Of a DNA stretch of 20,428 nt, positions 7,550-15,452 are shown in pieces. How positions within the stretch are numbered: the first letter of the stretch is position 1; every line of letters starts with the position of its first letter. The stretch covers positions 1 through 20,428 of the forward strand of contig CAIVEA010000752.1 of assembly GCA_903904765.1 (NCBI GenBank). The letters run 5' to 3'. The DNA comes from an uncultured Chloroflexota bacterium (lineage in GTDB: Bacteria > Chloroflexota > Anaerolineae > Aggregatilineales > Phototrophicaceae). The notes under the pieces were generated by a model, which was not told the origin of the DNA, ran no database searches, and saw only the letters and a list, made by a program, of their open reading frames with translations. The position numbers were made by a program, and so were the translations under genes.

Positions 7550-7867
7550 ATGACTGACGAAAACAAGACCACCGACGCGCAGGAAACTGTGACCGAGCCG
7601 GTGAGCGGCAAGGCGAAGGAATTTGGCGAACAACTGGAAGTGGCCGGCAATCAACTGGTGGACAAGGTGCAGGAACTGATTAATCAGGGCAATGTCCGCA
7701 AGGTCATCATCCGCAGCGCCGACGACAAGGAACTGGTCAACATGACCCTGACGGTGGGCGCGGTGATCGGTGGCGTGGCGGCGCTGGCTGCCCCATGGCT
7801 GGCGGCGCTGGGCGCGATTGCGGCGCTGGTTGCCCGCGTGAAGATCGAAGTCGTGCGCGAGGAATAA
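7550..7867 (+). CDS. Small DUF4342-like protein
   Basis: This 105-residue protein has a charged, helical N-terminal half (about 1-50, rich in E, Q and K), a short segment VRKVIIRSADDKELVNMTL (about 47-65), and a hydrophobic Gly/Ala-rich stretch of two helices (about 67-98), ending in KIEVVREE. This pattern of helix, beta-strand pair and hydrophobic hairpin matches the DUF4342 family as I know it. The function of that family is not established. The start is ATG 7550 with a strong ribosome binding site (AGGAGG, 7539-7544). The frame is also open from 7481, but that part overlaps the stem-loops and has no binding site. A terminator follows at 7889. The hydrophobic hairpin suggests membrane association. 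Confidence 0.8.
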   Translation: MTDENKTTDAQETVTEPVSGKAKEFGEQLEVAGNQLVDKVQELINQGNVRKVIIRSADDKELVNMTLTVGAVIGGVAALAAPWLAALGAIAALVARVKIEVVREE

Positions 7868-7888
7868 TTGCTAGGGTAGGCATCACGG

Positions 7889-7917
7889 CAGGGGGGCGCG
7901 AGTCCCCCTGTTTGATT
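7889..7917 (+). terminator. Rho-independent terminator candidate after the DUF4342-like gene
   Basis: CAGGGGG (7889-7895) pairs with CCCCCTG (7904-7910) over an 8-base loop and is followed by TTTGATT. The U-tract is short. It is placed 22 bases after the stop codon. Confidence 0.6.
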
Positions 7918-8016
7918 CCCGGTGACAACATCCTTCAGCCATTTCACTTTGGACTCGTGTCGGGTATTCGGGTATCATGAAGCACATCAATCGGTGCGTA
8001 ATCTGTCGAGGTCTGC

Positions 8017-8283
8017 ATGAACGCTCTGCTCAACCTGCCTCCGCTGAAATGGGCATCCCGTCATCCCCGCGTGGCGGCGTGGATTGTGCTATCGCTGGGC
8101 ATGGTGATTTTGCTGGTGATCGAAGCCCGTGATGTGGGCTTGCTGGCGACTCAGTGGATTGCGCTGGTGGTGGCGACAGTTCTGGTGGCGGGGCTGTGCG
8201 TGTGGATCATCAGTTGGGAAGACAAGGACGAAGTTCAGGCGGATGACGTAAGTGCCAGCCAGCCGGAAACCCCGTCGAAATAA
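8017..8283 (+). CDS. Small two-helix membrane protein of unknown function
   Basis: This 88-residue protein has two hydrophobic segments (about 21-39 and 45-66) separated by a short turn, then an acidic, Ser-rich tail (SWEDKDEVQADDVSASQPETPSK). It is probably an inner-membrane protein with its tail on the cytoplasmic or outer face. I do not recognise a family. The ATG at 8017 has only a weak GAGGT upstream (8007-8011). It is separated from the DUF4342-like gene by a terminator, so it is probably transcribed on its own. It converges with the WD40 gene on the other strand. Confidence 0.65.
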   Translation: MNALLNLPPLKWASRHPRVAAWIVLSLGMVILLVIEARDVGLLATQWIALVVATVLVAGLCVWIISWEDKDEVQADDVSASQPETPSK

Positions 8284-8318
8284 GGATTGACCCCGTAGGC
8301 ATCACACCTGAAAGAGTC

Positions 8319-8356
8319 CCCACGCCTAACCCCGCCCCATAGATAGGGTGGGGAAA
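8319..8356. repeat. C-rich palindromic dispersed repeat (degenerate)
   Basis: CCCCGCCC (8330-8337) can pair with GGGTGGGG (8346-8353) with one G-U pair and an 8-base loop. The flank CCTAACCCC resembles the C-rich repeats found at 14308, 16256, 18157 and 18913. It lies between convergent genes and may end both transcripts, although no clear U-tract follows on either strand. Confidence 0.45.
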
Positions 8357-8382
8357 AGACGCGGAGATTTTGCTGCAATCCG

Positions 8383-9585
8383 TTAGCGAACGCCCCACAC
8401 CAGCGCCGCGCCTGCCGCATCGCGGCTGACCAGCGCCGAACCGTCTGTGCTGAAGCTCAGGCTGGTGACGAGGGCGGTATGCCCACTCAAGCTGCTCAAC
8501 AGCGCCCCGCTTGCCGTATCCCACAAACGCACAATGCCATCTCCGGCGCTGCTAGCGAGCAGGCTGCCATCCGGGCTGAAGGCCAGGGCCGCGATGCCGC
8601 CCACCGCGCCGGGAGCGGTCAGCCGCGCCCGCTGCATGAAGGTTCCTGTCGTATTCGCCCATAGCACCAGCACGCCATCCGCGCTGCCTGAGGCCAGCAG
8701 CGGCACGTTGGCGCGGGTATCCATGCCAGCGGTCAGCGCAGTGATCGCGCCGCCCTGTCCCGGCGTTTCGTACAGGCGGGTATTCGTCCGCAGGTCAGCC
8801 ACCACTACCGTTCCGGCAGGGCTGCCGACGGCGATCTTCTGGCTGCCTTCCAGCAACGCCAGCGGTGCGCCGTAGTTGCCGAGGTTGCTCACCGTTCCGG
8901 CAATGGAGACGTTCAGCGGGGCGGGCGTACCGACGGAGGCTGTCGGGGTGAGCGCCAAGTCCGGCGGTTCCAGCCAGTAATCGCCGTCCTTGCCTTCTGC
9001 CGTCCAGCCGATGAGCGTGTTGTTGTAATTCACCTGCCACCACACGATCTTATCGAGAGTGCTGCATCGCGGCCCATCCAGCACCGTGAATAGCGCGTTC
9101 GGTGGCATTTCGCCCAGATAGCGACCGCTGGTGCCGGGTTGGTCACGCACTACGTTCGGGAAGCCGTTGTTCTCCACGCGCCCCTGTGCGCCGATGGTCA
9201 GGCGCGGTTGCAGGTAGGCGGTATCGCCGGGTGGGGGACAAACTGGAACAACAGGCGGCGCGAGGGTAGAGCCGCAGGCGATGACGATGGTCTGATCGTT
9301 GGACACACGATAGTCAAAATCCGTGCCAGCATAGGTGAGCGTGAATTTGAACCCGCTGGTTTTGACCTGTGCATAGACCACGCCCGGTTGCGGGCATCCC
9401 AACGAAGTGTCCTCGAACAGCGCCTGTTCATAACTCCAGTTGTCCAGATCGCTCACGGTGATATTTTTGCCAGCGCGGGCGCTCAGGTCGCGTAGTGCCG
9501 CGTTGATCGGGTCGGGCGCTTGTGCCAGCGCCAGCGCCGTCGGGATAATGAGAATCCATAAGAACCAGTACCAGCGGAACTTCAT
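8383..9585 (-). CDS. Secreted SH3b-like and WD40-repeat protein
   Basis: The 400-residue product starts with a signal peptide (KFRWYWFLWILIIPTALALAQA, 2-23). A roughly 80-residue N-terminal module follows (25-104), then an SH3b-like domain (about 116-206) containing a GWTAEGKDGDYWLEPP end. A linker leads into WD40-type repeats (about 235-398). The two clearest repeats are FSPDGSLLASSAGDGIVRLWD (336-356) and FSTDGSALVSRDAAGAALVW (378-397). There are too few blades for a full propeller unless the degenerate ones are counted. It probably acts outside the cytoplasmic membrane in binding or scaffolding. The start is ATG 9585, with GGAAGGA (9600-9594) 8 bases upstream. The frame is open back to 9630 but without such a site. 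It diverges from the kinase gene. Confidence 0.85.
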   Translation of the reverse strand: MKFRWYWFLWILIIPTALALAQAPDPINAALRDLSARAGKNITVSDLDNWSYEQALFEDTSLGCPQPGVVYAQVKTSGFKFTLTYAGTDFDYRVSNDQTIVIACGSTLAPPVVPVCPPPGDTAYLQPRLTIGAQGRVENNGFPNVVRDQPGTSGRYLGEMPPNALFTVLDGPRCSTLDKIVWWQVNYNNTLIGWTAEGKDGDYWLEPPDLALTPTASVGTPAPLNVSIAGTVSNLGNYGAPLALLEGSQKIAVGSPAGTVVVADLRTNTRLYETPGQGGAITALTAGMDTRANVPLLASGSADGVLVLWANTTGTFMQRARLTAPGAVGGIAALAFSPDGSLLASSAGDGIVRLWDTASGALLSSLSGHTALVTSLSFSTDGSALVSRDAAGAALVWGVR

Positions 9586-9646
9586 CGGTCTAATCCTTCC
9601 TAATCGGAAACCTAGGAATTCATTTTCCACGATAGTGCCTTTAATT

Positions 9647-9660
9647 CATAGCATGCTATG
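9647..9660. promoter_or_regulatory. 14-bp perfect palindrome between divergent genes
   Basis: CATAGCATGCTATG is a perfect palindrome in the 139-base AT-rich gap between the SH3b-WD40 gene (minus) and the histidine kinase gene (plus). The position suits a shared operator. No matching promoter boxes could be set with confidence. Confidence 0.45.
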
Positions 9661-9724
9661 GTACTGGTCATTTGAAGTCATATATATTATGATTTGTTAC
9701 AGATAGATATGAGGTATATCGTTT

Positions 9725-11812
9725 TTGACAGGCGACAAACCACTCTTACTCCGAATCCAAGCGCCGAACTGGTTGAAGCGCCTGCACGGCATGCTCACCG
9801 AACCTGCTGCTGCACTCACACAACTGGATGACCGTCGCCGTGCGTATGCGCTATCTTCCGCGCTGCTCCTTTTCCTCGGCATCGGGATGTTCTTGATTGT
9901 CATCAGCCACTTGTTTCCCGGTCAGTTCGGGGTGTTTCAGGTAGTTTCGGTAGATGTACAAATTGTCCTCATTGTCTGCTATGGCCTCAGCCGGACGCGC
10001 TTTTATCGCTTCGCATCGTTGCTGGCGCTCATCGTCGCTCGCGTCGCTTGTGTACAGATGGCGCTGGCGGATACCACGCTGACGCTGCTGCTGGCCTTTA
10101 TCCCGCTGACGACCATGTTGACCGGATTCGTGCTGGACATACCTGTTCTGATCTGCACGACAGTGGTGGATGTGGTAGGTATTGTGACACTCATCTTCGT
10201 GCTGCCTGTGTTATCCGTCCCTATGGGGCTGCTGATGCTGCTGCTCACGGCGTTGTCGGTGGTGCTGTCGGTGGGGGCGGCTTATGTGCGCCAGCGCGAA
10301 TCGAATTTGTTGCGGCAACAGGCGCACCATTTGATCGAGAGCGAAGCGCGTTTCCGTATTATGGCGGATACCGCACCCGTCATGATTTGGACGACGGATG
10401 CGCGGCGGGAATACGATTATTTCAACAAAAGTTGGGTGCAATTCATCGGACGTTCGCTGGAGGATGAGATTGCGAATGCCCGTGTGGACGGAATTTATCC
10501 CGAAGATAAGCCGAGATACTGGGTGGCTTTCATCAGTGCTTTCACCGAGCAAGCGTCGTTTGAAATGATGTATCGCCAGCGGCGGCACGATGGCGAATAC
10601 CGCTGGTTGCTGGAGAATGCCTCGCCGCGCCTGTTGGAGGATGGGACGTTCATCGGTTACATCGGCTCGTGCATTGACATTACTGACCGCATCCGTGCCG
10701 AGCAAGCCGCCGCCGAGGGCGAACAACGCTTCCGCCAATTGTTCGAGCAGGCCGGGGATGCCATTTTGTTGCTGGAACTGGATCGGCGGATTATCGCTGC
10801 GAACAGGCAGGCGCTGAAGCAATATGGGTACAGACGCGAGGAGTTGATTGGTCGCAGCGCCACGTTGACAATTGTCGAAAATGAACGCGAGGCTGCTGAA
10901 CAAACGTGGAATCGTTTGATGGAAGGTGAAGATATACCTTCGTTCCAGCGCACCTTGTATCGCAAAGATGGCAGCACGTATCCGGGCGAAATCAAACTGG
11001 CTTTAATAAGGGCAATGGATGGTTCGCCACTGTATGTGCAGAGCATGGTGCGCGACATTTCCGAACGCCGCCGCTACGAACAGGAACATCTGGAATTGCT
11101 CAAGCAGAACGCCCGTGTGGATGTGCTGCGCCAGTTCGTGAATGATGCATCGCATGATCTGCGGACACCGTTGAGTATCATCAATACCAGCACCTATCTC
11201 GTTCGCAAGAAATTAGAAACCCAGAATGCTGTACAAGTGGTGGGGAATTATCTCAATTCGATTGATGAACAGACTCAGCACCTAGCCAATGTCGTAGATG
11301 ACATGCTGAATATGTCGTATCTGGATAGCGAAACGATCACCTTCACGCTGCATCTGATGAATATCAGTGAAGTGGTTCGCAGTCTTGTGGATGAGATGAA
11401 ATCCTCCAACCGCATTCAGCAGCGTGTGTTGAGATTCAGTGCGCCGGATGTCCCTGTGATGGTCAATGCGGACGCGGCGCAACTGGCACGGGCGCTGAAA
11501 TGTATGCTGATGAACGCCGTGCAATATACGCGGACTGATGGACAGATTCAGGTGCGGGTGAGCGCCGATGATACCGCCGTTCAGGTGGAGGTGCAGGATG
11601 ACGGGATTGGCATCTCCCCCACCGATCTGCCGCACATTTTTGAACATTTTTATCGCGGCGACAGCGCCCGCCCGGTCAACCGGGGCGGGGCGGGCATTGG
11701 TTTGACCATTGCGCGTAAGATCATTGATCTGCATCATGGCGAGATCAACGTTCAAAGTCAACCGAATGTCGGCAGCACCTTCCGCGTGTGTGTGCCGCAG
11801 CACCGCAAATAG
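9725..11812 (+). CDS. Membrane-bound PAS-domain sensor histidine kinase
   Basis: The 695-residue kinase has about five to six transmembrane helices (42-185), PAS domain 1 (about 205-322, ending IDITDRIRAEQ), PAS domain 2 (about 330-447, ending VRDISERR), a dimerisation/phosphoacceptor helix with H477 in ASHDLRTPLS, and a GHKL ATPase domain. In the ATPase domain N597 (MLMNAVQYT), G1 DDGIGI (625-630), F-box HIFEHFYRGD and G2 GGAGIGLTI are all present, so it should autophosphorylate. The only start before the transmembrane region that keeps the N-terminus is TTG 9725, with GAGGT at 9711-9715. An in-frame TGA lies at 9710-9712, and the next ATG is at 9791. No response regulator is adjacent, so it is an orphan kinase here. 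Its stop is 3 bases from that of the convergent CrtC-like gene. Confidence 0.93.
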   Translation: MTGDKPLLLRIQAPNWLKRLHGMLTEPAAALTQLDDRRRAYALSSALLLFLGIGMFLIVISHLFPGQFGVFQVVSVDVQIVLIVCYGLSRTRFYRFASLLALIVARVACVQMALADTTLTLLLAFIPLTTMLTGFVLDIPVLICTTVVDVVGIVTLIFVLPVLSVPMGLLMLLLTALSVVLSVGAAYVRQRESNLLRQQAHHLIESEARFRIMADTAPVMIWTTDARREYDYFNKSWVQFIGRSLEDEIANARVDGIYPEDKPRYWVAFISAFTEQASFEMMYRQRRHDGEYRWLLENASPRLLEDGTFIGYIGSCIDITDRIRAEQAAAEGEQRFRQLFEQAGDAILLLELDRRIIAANRQALKQYGYRREELIGRSATLTIVENEREAAEQTWNRLMEGEDIPSFQRTLYRKDGSTYPGEIKLALIRAMDGSPLYVQSMVRDISERRRYEQEHLELLKQNARVDVLRQFVNDASHDLRTPLSIINTSTYLVRKKLETQNAVQVVGNYLNSIDEQTQHLANVVDDMLNMSYLDSETITFTLHLMNISEVVRSLVDEMKSSNRIQQRVLRFSAPDVPVMVNADAAQLARALKCMLMNAVQYTRTDGQIQVRVSADDTAVQVEVQDDGIGISPTDLPHIFEHFYRGDSARPVNRGGAGIGLTIARKIIDLHHGEINVQSQPNVGSTFRVCVPQHRK

Positions 11813-11815
11813 GCG

Positions 11816-12976
11816 TTAGAAGCGCCCTGCCATCGCCTGCACATAGCCTGTCAGTTCGGCATAGCCGTAGCCGCTGGCATCCCCTTCGATTCGCACCGCA
11901 CCTTCCCAGTAGTCCACGCCGCCGCTGCCATGTAACTCTTGGTCAGCCAGCAGCGGGCGCAACGTCAGGCGCAGCGGCGCAGACTCGCCTACATCCACTT
12001 GTATCGCCCATGCAGCCGGATAAGTCGCAGCGGTGTGCGGGCTTTGCCATGTGTCCAACACCTCGAAGGTGAAGGCGCTGGCAGGCAGGTAACGGGCGCT
12101 GCCGTCCGGGTTCACCAGCAGGCCGCCGAAGGCCGGTTCGCGCCCCTCATCTTTCAGGCGGATTTGCCCCAGCATCAATTCGCGGTTGTCGTCTAACTGC
12201 AAACCGAACCAGTCCCAGCCCTGCGCGTCTGCTCCTAACGCACTGGTGCTGAACTCGTGATCTTTCCACGTCGCGCCGCTGACGGAGTAGGTGTGGTCGC
12301 CTACGCGGATCGTGCCGCTGGTGAGCAAGCGGCTGAGCGAGTAGTAGTAGCTGGCGTTGCCGGGTTCGTCACTTTTAGGACTCAAGCCGTTATCCCCCTG
12401 AAGGGCGGGCGGCTTGGTTTGTTCCAGCGTCAGTTCGATGGCAAAATCGCCCGCGTCGGCACGAATCTGTGTTCGCTGTGTGGCATCATCCAGTGCGACC
12501 ACACCCCAATCTTCCAGCCAGATGTGATAGCGCGGATCACTCGTTGCGCCTGCCAAACTTGCCCCGCCCCGGCTGAACCGCTGCTGATGATAATACTGAC
12601 CGCCTGCCACATCACTCACAGCGAAATGCGCCATGTACAACTGGTCGGTGCGCCATTCGGAGTCTCCAGCAGGGGCGGTAGGCAGCACGGCGCGGCGAAA
12701 AAGCGTGAATTGATAGCCGAAATGTCGTCCATCAGCCGTATCCACGTTGCCCGTGTAGTACCACCACTCGGTTTGGAATTCGGGATGTGCGCCGAAATCC
12801 TGCGGGAACTGCCACTCGCGGGGTTCGACGGCGCGGGCGAAGCCGCTGGCATCCGCCGCGCTGCCCATAAATTGCACCTGCGCTCCCACCGTCCCGCCTC
12901 CACTGGAGTCGATCAAGCTGAATCCGAACACGATCACCAGCAGCGCCGCCAGAAACAGCGCAATCCATCGCCACAT
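11816..12976 (-). CDS. CrtC/AttH-like secreted lipocalin-type protein (COG5621-like)
   Basis: This 386-residue protein has one N-terminal membrane helix or signal anchor (about 3-21), then a two-lobed beta-rich domain. Family marks are EWWYYTGN (70-77), YQFTLFRR (88-95), WKDHEFSTS (237-245) and GWDWFGLQLDD (253-263). These are found in the CrtC (hydroxyneurosporene synthase/carotenoid hydratase) and AttH families and in 'predicted secreted hydrolases'. No carotenoid genes are nearby, so a carotenoid role is not supported. The extracytoplasmic location suggests binding or modification of a lipid-like molecule. The start is ATG 12974-12976 with AAGGG 8 bases upstream. A TATAAT box lies at 13016-13011 on the minus strand. 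Confidence 0.85.
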   Translation of the reverse strand: MWRWIALFLAALLVIVFGFSLIDSSGGGTVGAQVQFMGSAADASGFARAVEPREWQFPQDFGAHPEFQTEWWYYTGNVDTADGRHFGYQFTLFRRAVLPTAPAGDSEWRTDQLYMAHFAVSDVAGGQYYHQQRFSRGGASLAGATSDPRYHIWLEDWGVVALDDATQRTQIRADAGDFAIELTLEQTKPPALQGDNGLSPKSDEPGNASYYYSLSRLLTSGTIRVGDHTYSVSGATWKDHEFSTSALGADAQGWDWFGLQLDDNRELMLGQIRLKDEGREPAFGGLLVNPDGSARYLPASAFTFEVLDTWQSPHTAATYPAAWAIQVDVGESAPLRLTLRPLLADQELHGSGGVDYWEGAVRIEGDASGYGYAELTGYVQAMAGRF

Positions 12977-13010
12977 CCTGAGTACCCTTTGTTCATGCTT
13001 TCACAAGCGC

Positions 13011-13016
13011 ATTATA
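13011..13016 (-). promoter_or_regulatory. Consensus -10 box for the CrtC/AttH-like gene
   Basis: A perfect TATAAT on the minus strand (13016-13011) lies 34 bases before the ATG at 12976. No good -35 box was found at the right spacing. Confidence 0.4.
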
Positions 13017-13100
13017 GCGGTAAGTGGGCCTGAAACAGGTGAAACGACGGTGAGAACTTCATGCTGAATCTAAGAAGTTGTTGAAGCGGGTAAACATTCA

Positions 13101-13129
13101 TTGACGCACCTATCGGTAAGTGCTAGAGT
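13101..13129 (+). promoter_or_regulatory. Candidate promoter for the PIN-TRAM gene
   Basis: TTGACG (13101-13106), a 17-base spacer, then TAGAGT (13124-13129). This would give a leader of about 115 bases. The leader contains a small hairpin, CCGCA (13220-13224) with TGCGG (13229-13233), close to the ribosome binding site. Confidence 0.4.
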
Positions 13130-13252
13130 GAAACGGAAATTATTAGTTACGTCTTGTTTGCTCTGCGCTATGACCTGTTTAGCGATGGGTCGGTTGTTCG
13201 CCCGTTCATCTGTGAACCCCCGCAGGGCTGCGGACGTGGAAAGTGAAACGCA

Positions 13253-14299
13253 ATGACTCCTGATCTGCTGTCTCGTCTGGTTGGCCTCATCTTGTTTGCG
13301 CTGTTCGGAGCGCGGTTGGGCGCGGATGCAGCGCCGTTGCTCGGACTGCCTGTCACGTTGGTGTCCATCGTGTTCTCGATGGTGGGCGTGCTGCTCGGCT
13401 TGCTCATCGGCCCGTGGCTGTCGGTGCGTCCGGTGCGGGCAGCCCGCAAAATGATTACCGAATTGCCCGTCGAGTCGCTGTTCACTTCGCTGTTCGGGCT
13501 GGCGATTGGCCTCGTCACGGCGTTGCTACTGGCCTACCCGCTGTCGCTACTAAACCCGCCGTTGGGCAGCATTCTGCCGATTGGTGCGTCGGTCATCTTT
13601 GGCTATCTGGGCTTCACCATTTTCCGGGTGCGTGCCAAAGAATTGATCGGTCTGTTCAACACTTCTGGCAATCAACGGGCGCGTGGGCTGCTTAGTGGTT
13701 CAGATCGCATGATTCTGCTGGATACCAGTGTGTTGATTGATGGTCGTGTGGTGGACATCGCTAAGACGGGGTTCATCGGTGGGACGTTGTGTGTGCCGCG
13801 CTTTGTGATTGACGAACTTCATCAGGTGGCGGACTCGGCGGATACGCTGCGGCGCAATCGTGGACGGCACGGCCTATCCAAGCTGAACGAGTTGCAGCGC
13901 GATGGCATGATGCCTTTCAAGATCGTGGAAGACGAAGTGCCGGGCATTGTGGAGGTGGATGATAAGCTGGTGGCGCTGGCGCTGCGGATGCACGCCCCGA
14001 TCATCACCAACGATTATCCGTTGAATCGGATTGCCGAAACGCAGGGCGTGGTGGTGCTGAACGTCAATTCGCTTTCCAATGCGGTGCGCTCGATCTTCCT
14101 GCCCGGTGATACGTTGCCTATTCGCATCATTCAAGAAGGGCGCGAGGCCGATCAGGGCGTGGGCTATCTGGAAGATGGCACGATGGTGGTGGTGGAAGGC
14201 GGCAAAGCCTTTATGGATCGTACCATCACGGTTGTGGTGACTAAGTTCATCAACAAAGATACCGGGCGTATGTTCTTCGCGGTGCCGGAGAAGAAATAA
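13253..14299 (+). CDS. Membrane-anchored PIN-TRAM domain protein (YacL-like)
   Basis: The 348-residue protein has four hydrophobic N-terminal segments (about 7-30, 32-53, 77-100, 103-124), a PIN nuclease domain (152-278) and a C-terminal TRAM RNA-binding domain (about 283-343). The acidic PIN residues are present: D157 (LLDTSVLIDGR), D163, E188 (VIDEL), D236/D237 and D254 (ITNDYPL). The domain order is that of Bacillus YacL and related Gram-positive proteins. This suggests a membrane-tethered RNA nuclease or RNA-processing factor. No antitoxin is adjacent, and the architecture differs from VapC toxins. The start is ATG 13253 with GTGGAAAG about 8 bases upstream. Confidence 0.9.
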   Translation: MTPDLLSRLVGLILFALFGARLGADAAPLLGLPVTLVSIVFSMVGVLLGLLIGPWLSVRPVRAARKMITELPVESLFTSLFGLAIGLVTALLLAYPLSLLNPPLGSILPIGASVIFGYLGFTIFRVRAKELIGLFNTSGNQRARGLLSGSDRMILLDTSVLIDGRVVDIAKTGFIGGTLCVPRFVIDELHQVADSADTLRRNRGRHGLSKLNELQRDGMMPFKIVEDEVPGIVEVDDKLVALALRMHAPIITNDYPLNRIAETQGVVVLNVNSLSNAVRSIFLPGDTLPIRIIQEGREADQGVGYLEDGTMVVVEGGKAFMDRTITVVVTKFINKDTGRMFFAVPEKK

Positions 14300-14307
14300 C
14301 CCCGCCG

Positions 14308-14359
14308 CCCTCGCCCCCTTCCCCCTCTCCCAACCGCTGAGTACAGCTCGGAGAGGGGA
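14308..14359. repeat. C-rich palindromic dispersed repeat / transcript-end hairpin
   Basis: CCCCTCTCC (14322-14330) pairs perfectly with GGAGAGGGG (14350-14358). The 19-base loop contains a smaller GCTG/CAGC stem. The CCCTCGCCCCCTTCC flank places it in the same repeat style as the copies at 16256, 18157 and 18913. It lies 9 bases after the PIN-TRAM stop codon and may protect or end that transcript. The rest of 14360-14470 shows no gene. Confidence 0.6.
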
Positions 14360-14489
14360 AAACACAATGCCCGAAACTTTTCCCACGTGCGGGGCAGGGC
14401 AGTTTTGTTTCAATCTTCGTTTGGCGGTTTAAGCCAAGTTGATGCACAATGATGTTCAGATGCCGCCTGTGTTCTGCTGAGGGAAGGTT

Positions 14490-15452
14490 ATGCCTGAACT
14501 GGAAGTATTTGAGGCCGAAGTTAAAGCCCGAATTAAGCAACTTGCCTCTAAAGACCCCGGAACACGCCGCAAGGCCGCCGAATGGCTGGGCGAGGCGGGT
14601 GATCCGATGGCGATTACGGCGCTGGCGCAGACCTATAAGAACGACAGCGATCCCCGTGTGCGGGAGGCCGCTGCCTATGCGCTGGGGATGTTTCGCAGTC
14701 TGGAAGCTGCGCTGAAAGGTGACAAGGCCGACCAGACCATGCAGGTTCTGGAAGATGTCGCGCTGCGCGGCAAGTTCGGTCATCGGTTGCGCTGGCCGGT
14801 GCGGAATCTGGTCAAGCTGATGCTGGGGTTGCTCGTGTCGGCGCTGCTGATCGCGGCGGCGGCCTTCGTGCTGCCGGGGGTGCTGAAAGCGCCCGCCAGC
14901 GGCGGTAGCGTCCCGACGGCTGAACCCGCCATCCCCGCTACATCTGTTCCGCAGGAGGCCACGCTGCCCCCTGCGCCCACCGCCGAAACCCAGCCCACGC
15001 AGCCACCAGCGGTTGACCAAGCGACGGTTGTGCCGACAGAATCTGTGACGACCACGCAAGCGATAGATTTGCGTCCGCATATCGTGGCGCTGCAAACCAT
15101 CATTGACGATATGACCGCGTTTCGTGGCGCGAATACGCTGCTGAACCAGTATTGGACGGACTCCACGACGGGCGCTGGCACGGCGGGCTGCGGTGCGGAA
15201 CGGCCTGTGCTGCCCGATGACTACATGCTGCCGGAGGATGTCGCCACTGCGTCTCCCGATCTGGCGCTGATCGCGGGGCTGGTGAATACCGGATTGGGCG
15301 CGGTGCGTCAAAGTTGGGCGCTGTTCGATTCGGGCTGCGCGGCGGGCAATCCGGCGGTGAACGCCCAGCAGGGGCTAACGCTCACGCAGGCGGGGGCGAC
15401 CGCGTTTTCCAGCGCCGCCACTCAACTGACTAACCTGCGAGGCGGCGCGTAG
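14490..15452 (+). CDS. HEAT-repeat membrane protein with Pro/Thr linker and unknown exported domain
   Basis: The 320-residue protein has an N-terminal helical region with HEAT-like repeats (about 8-75, including AAEWLGEAGDPMAITALAQ and DPRVREAAAYALG), one transmembrane helix (about 108-131), a Pro/Thr/Ala-rich linker (134-190) and a C-terminal domain of about 130 residues (192-320) with three cysteines (C234, C283 and none paired nearby). The HEAT part is probably cytoplasmic and the C-terminal part outside, linking internal and external partners (inference). I do not recognise the C-terminal domain. The start is ATG 14490 after AGGGAAGG (14480-14487). The next gene begins at the base after this stop codon, so the two are almost certainly translated together. 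Confidence 0.8.
   Translation: MPELEVFEAEVKARIKQLASKDPGTRRKAAEWLGEAGDPMAITALAQTYKNDSDPRVREAAAYALGMFRSLEAALKGDKADQTMQVLEDVALRGKFGHRLRWPVRNLVKLMLGLLVSALLIAAAAFVLPGVLKAPASGGSVPTAEPAIPATSVPQEATLPPAPTAETQPTQPPAVDQATVVPTESVTTTQAIDLRPHIVALQTIIDDMTAFRGANTLLNQYWTDSTTGAGTAGCGAERPVLPDDYMLPEDVATASPDLALIAGLVNTGLGAVRQSWALFDSGCAAGNPAVNAQQGLTLTQAGATAFSSAATQLTNLRGGA

Noticed and set aside
7876..8305. 11-bp direct repeat GTAGGCATCAC at 7876-7886 and 8295-8305
   Set aside because: It is short, has only two copies, and no structure supports it. It may be chance or a remnant of a dispersed repeat, and is too weak to list as a feature.
12257..13033. Plus-strand open frame opposite the CrtC/AttH-like gene
   Set aside because: The minus-strand frame carries the family motifs, a signal anchor and a TATAAT box. 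The plus frame shows nothing recognisable.
13168..14299. PIN domain as a VapC toxin of a toxin-antitoxin pair
   Set aside because: The protein has four membrane helices and a TRAM domain, and no small antitoxin gene precedes it. The layout matches YacL-like proteins.
14250..15311. Minus-strand open frame opposite the HEAT-repeat gene
   Set aside because: It is a shadow frame with arginine/glycine/histidine-rich composition that runs through the repeat at 14308.
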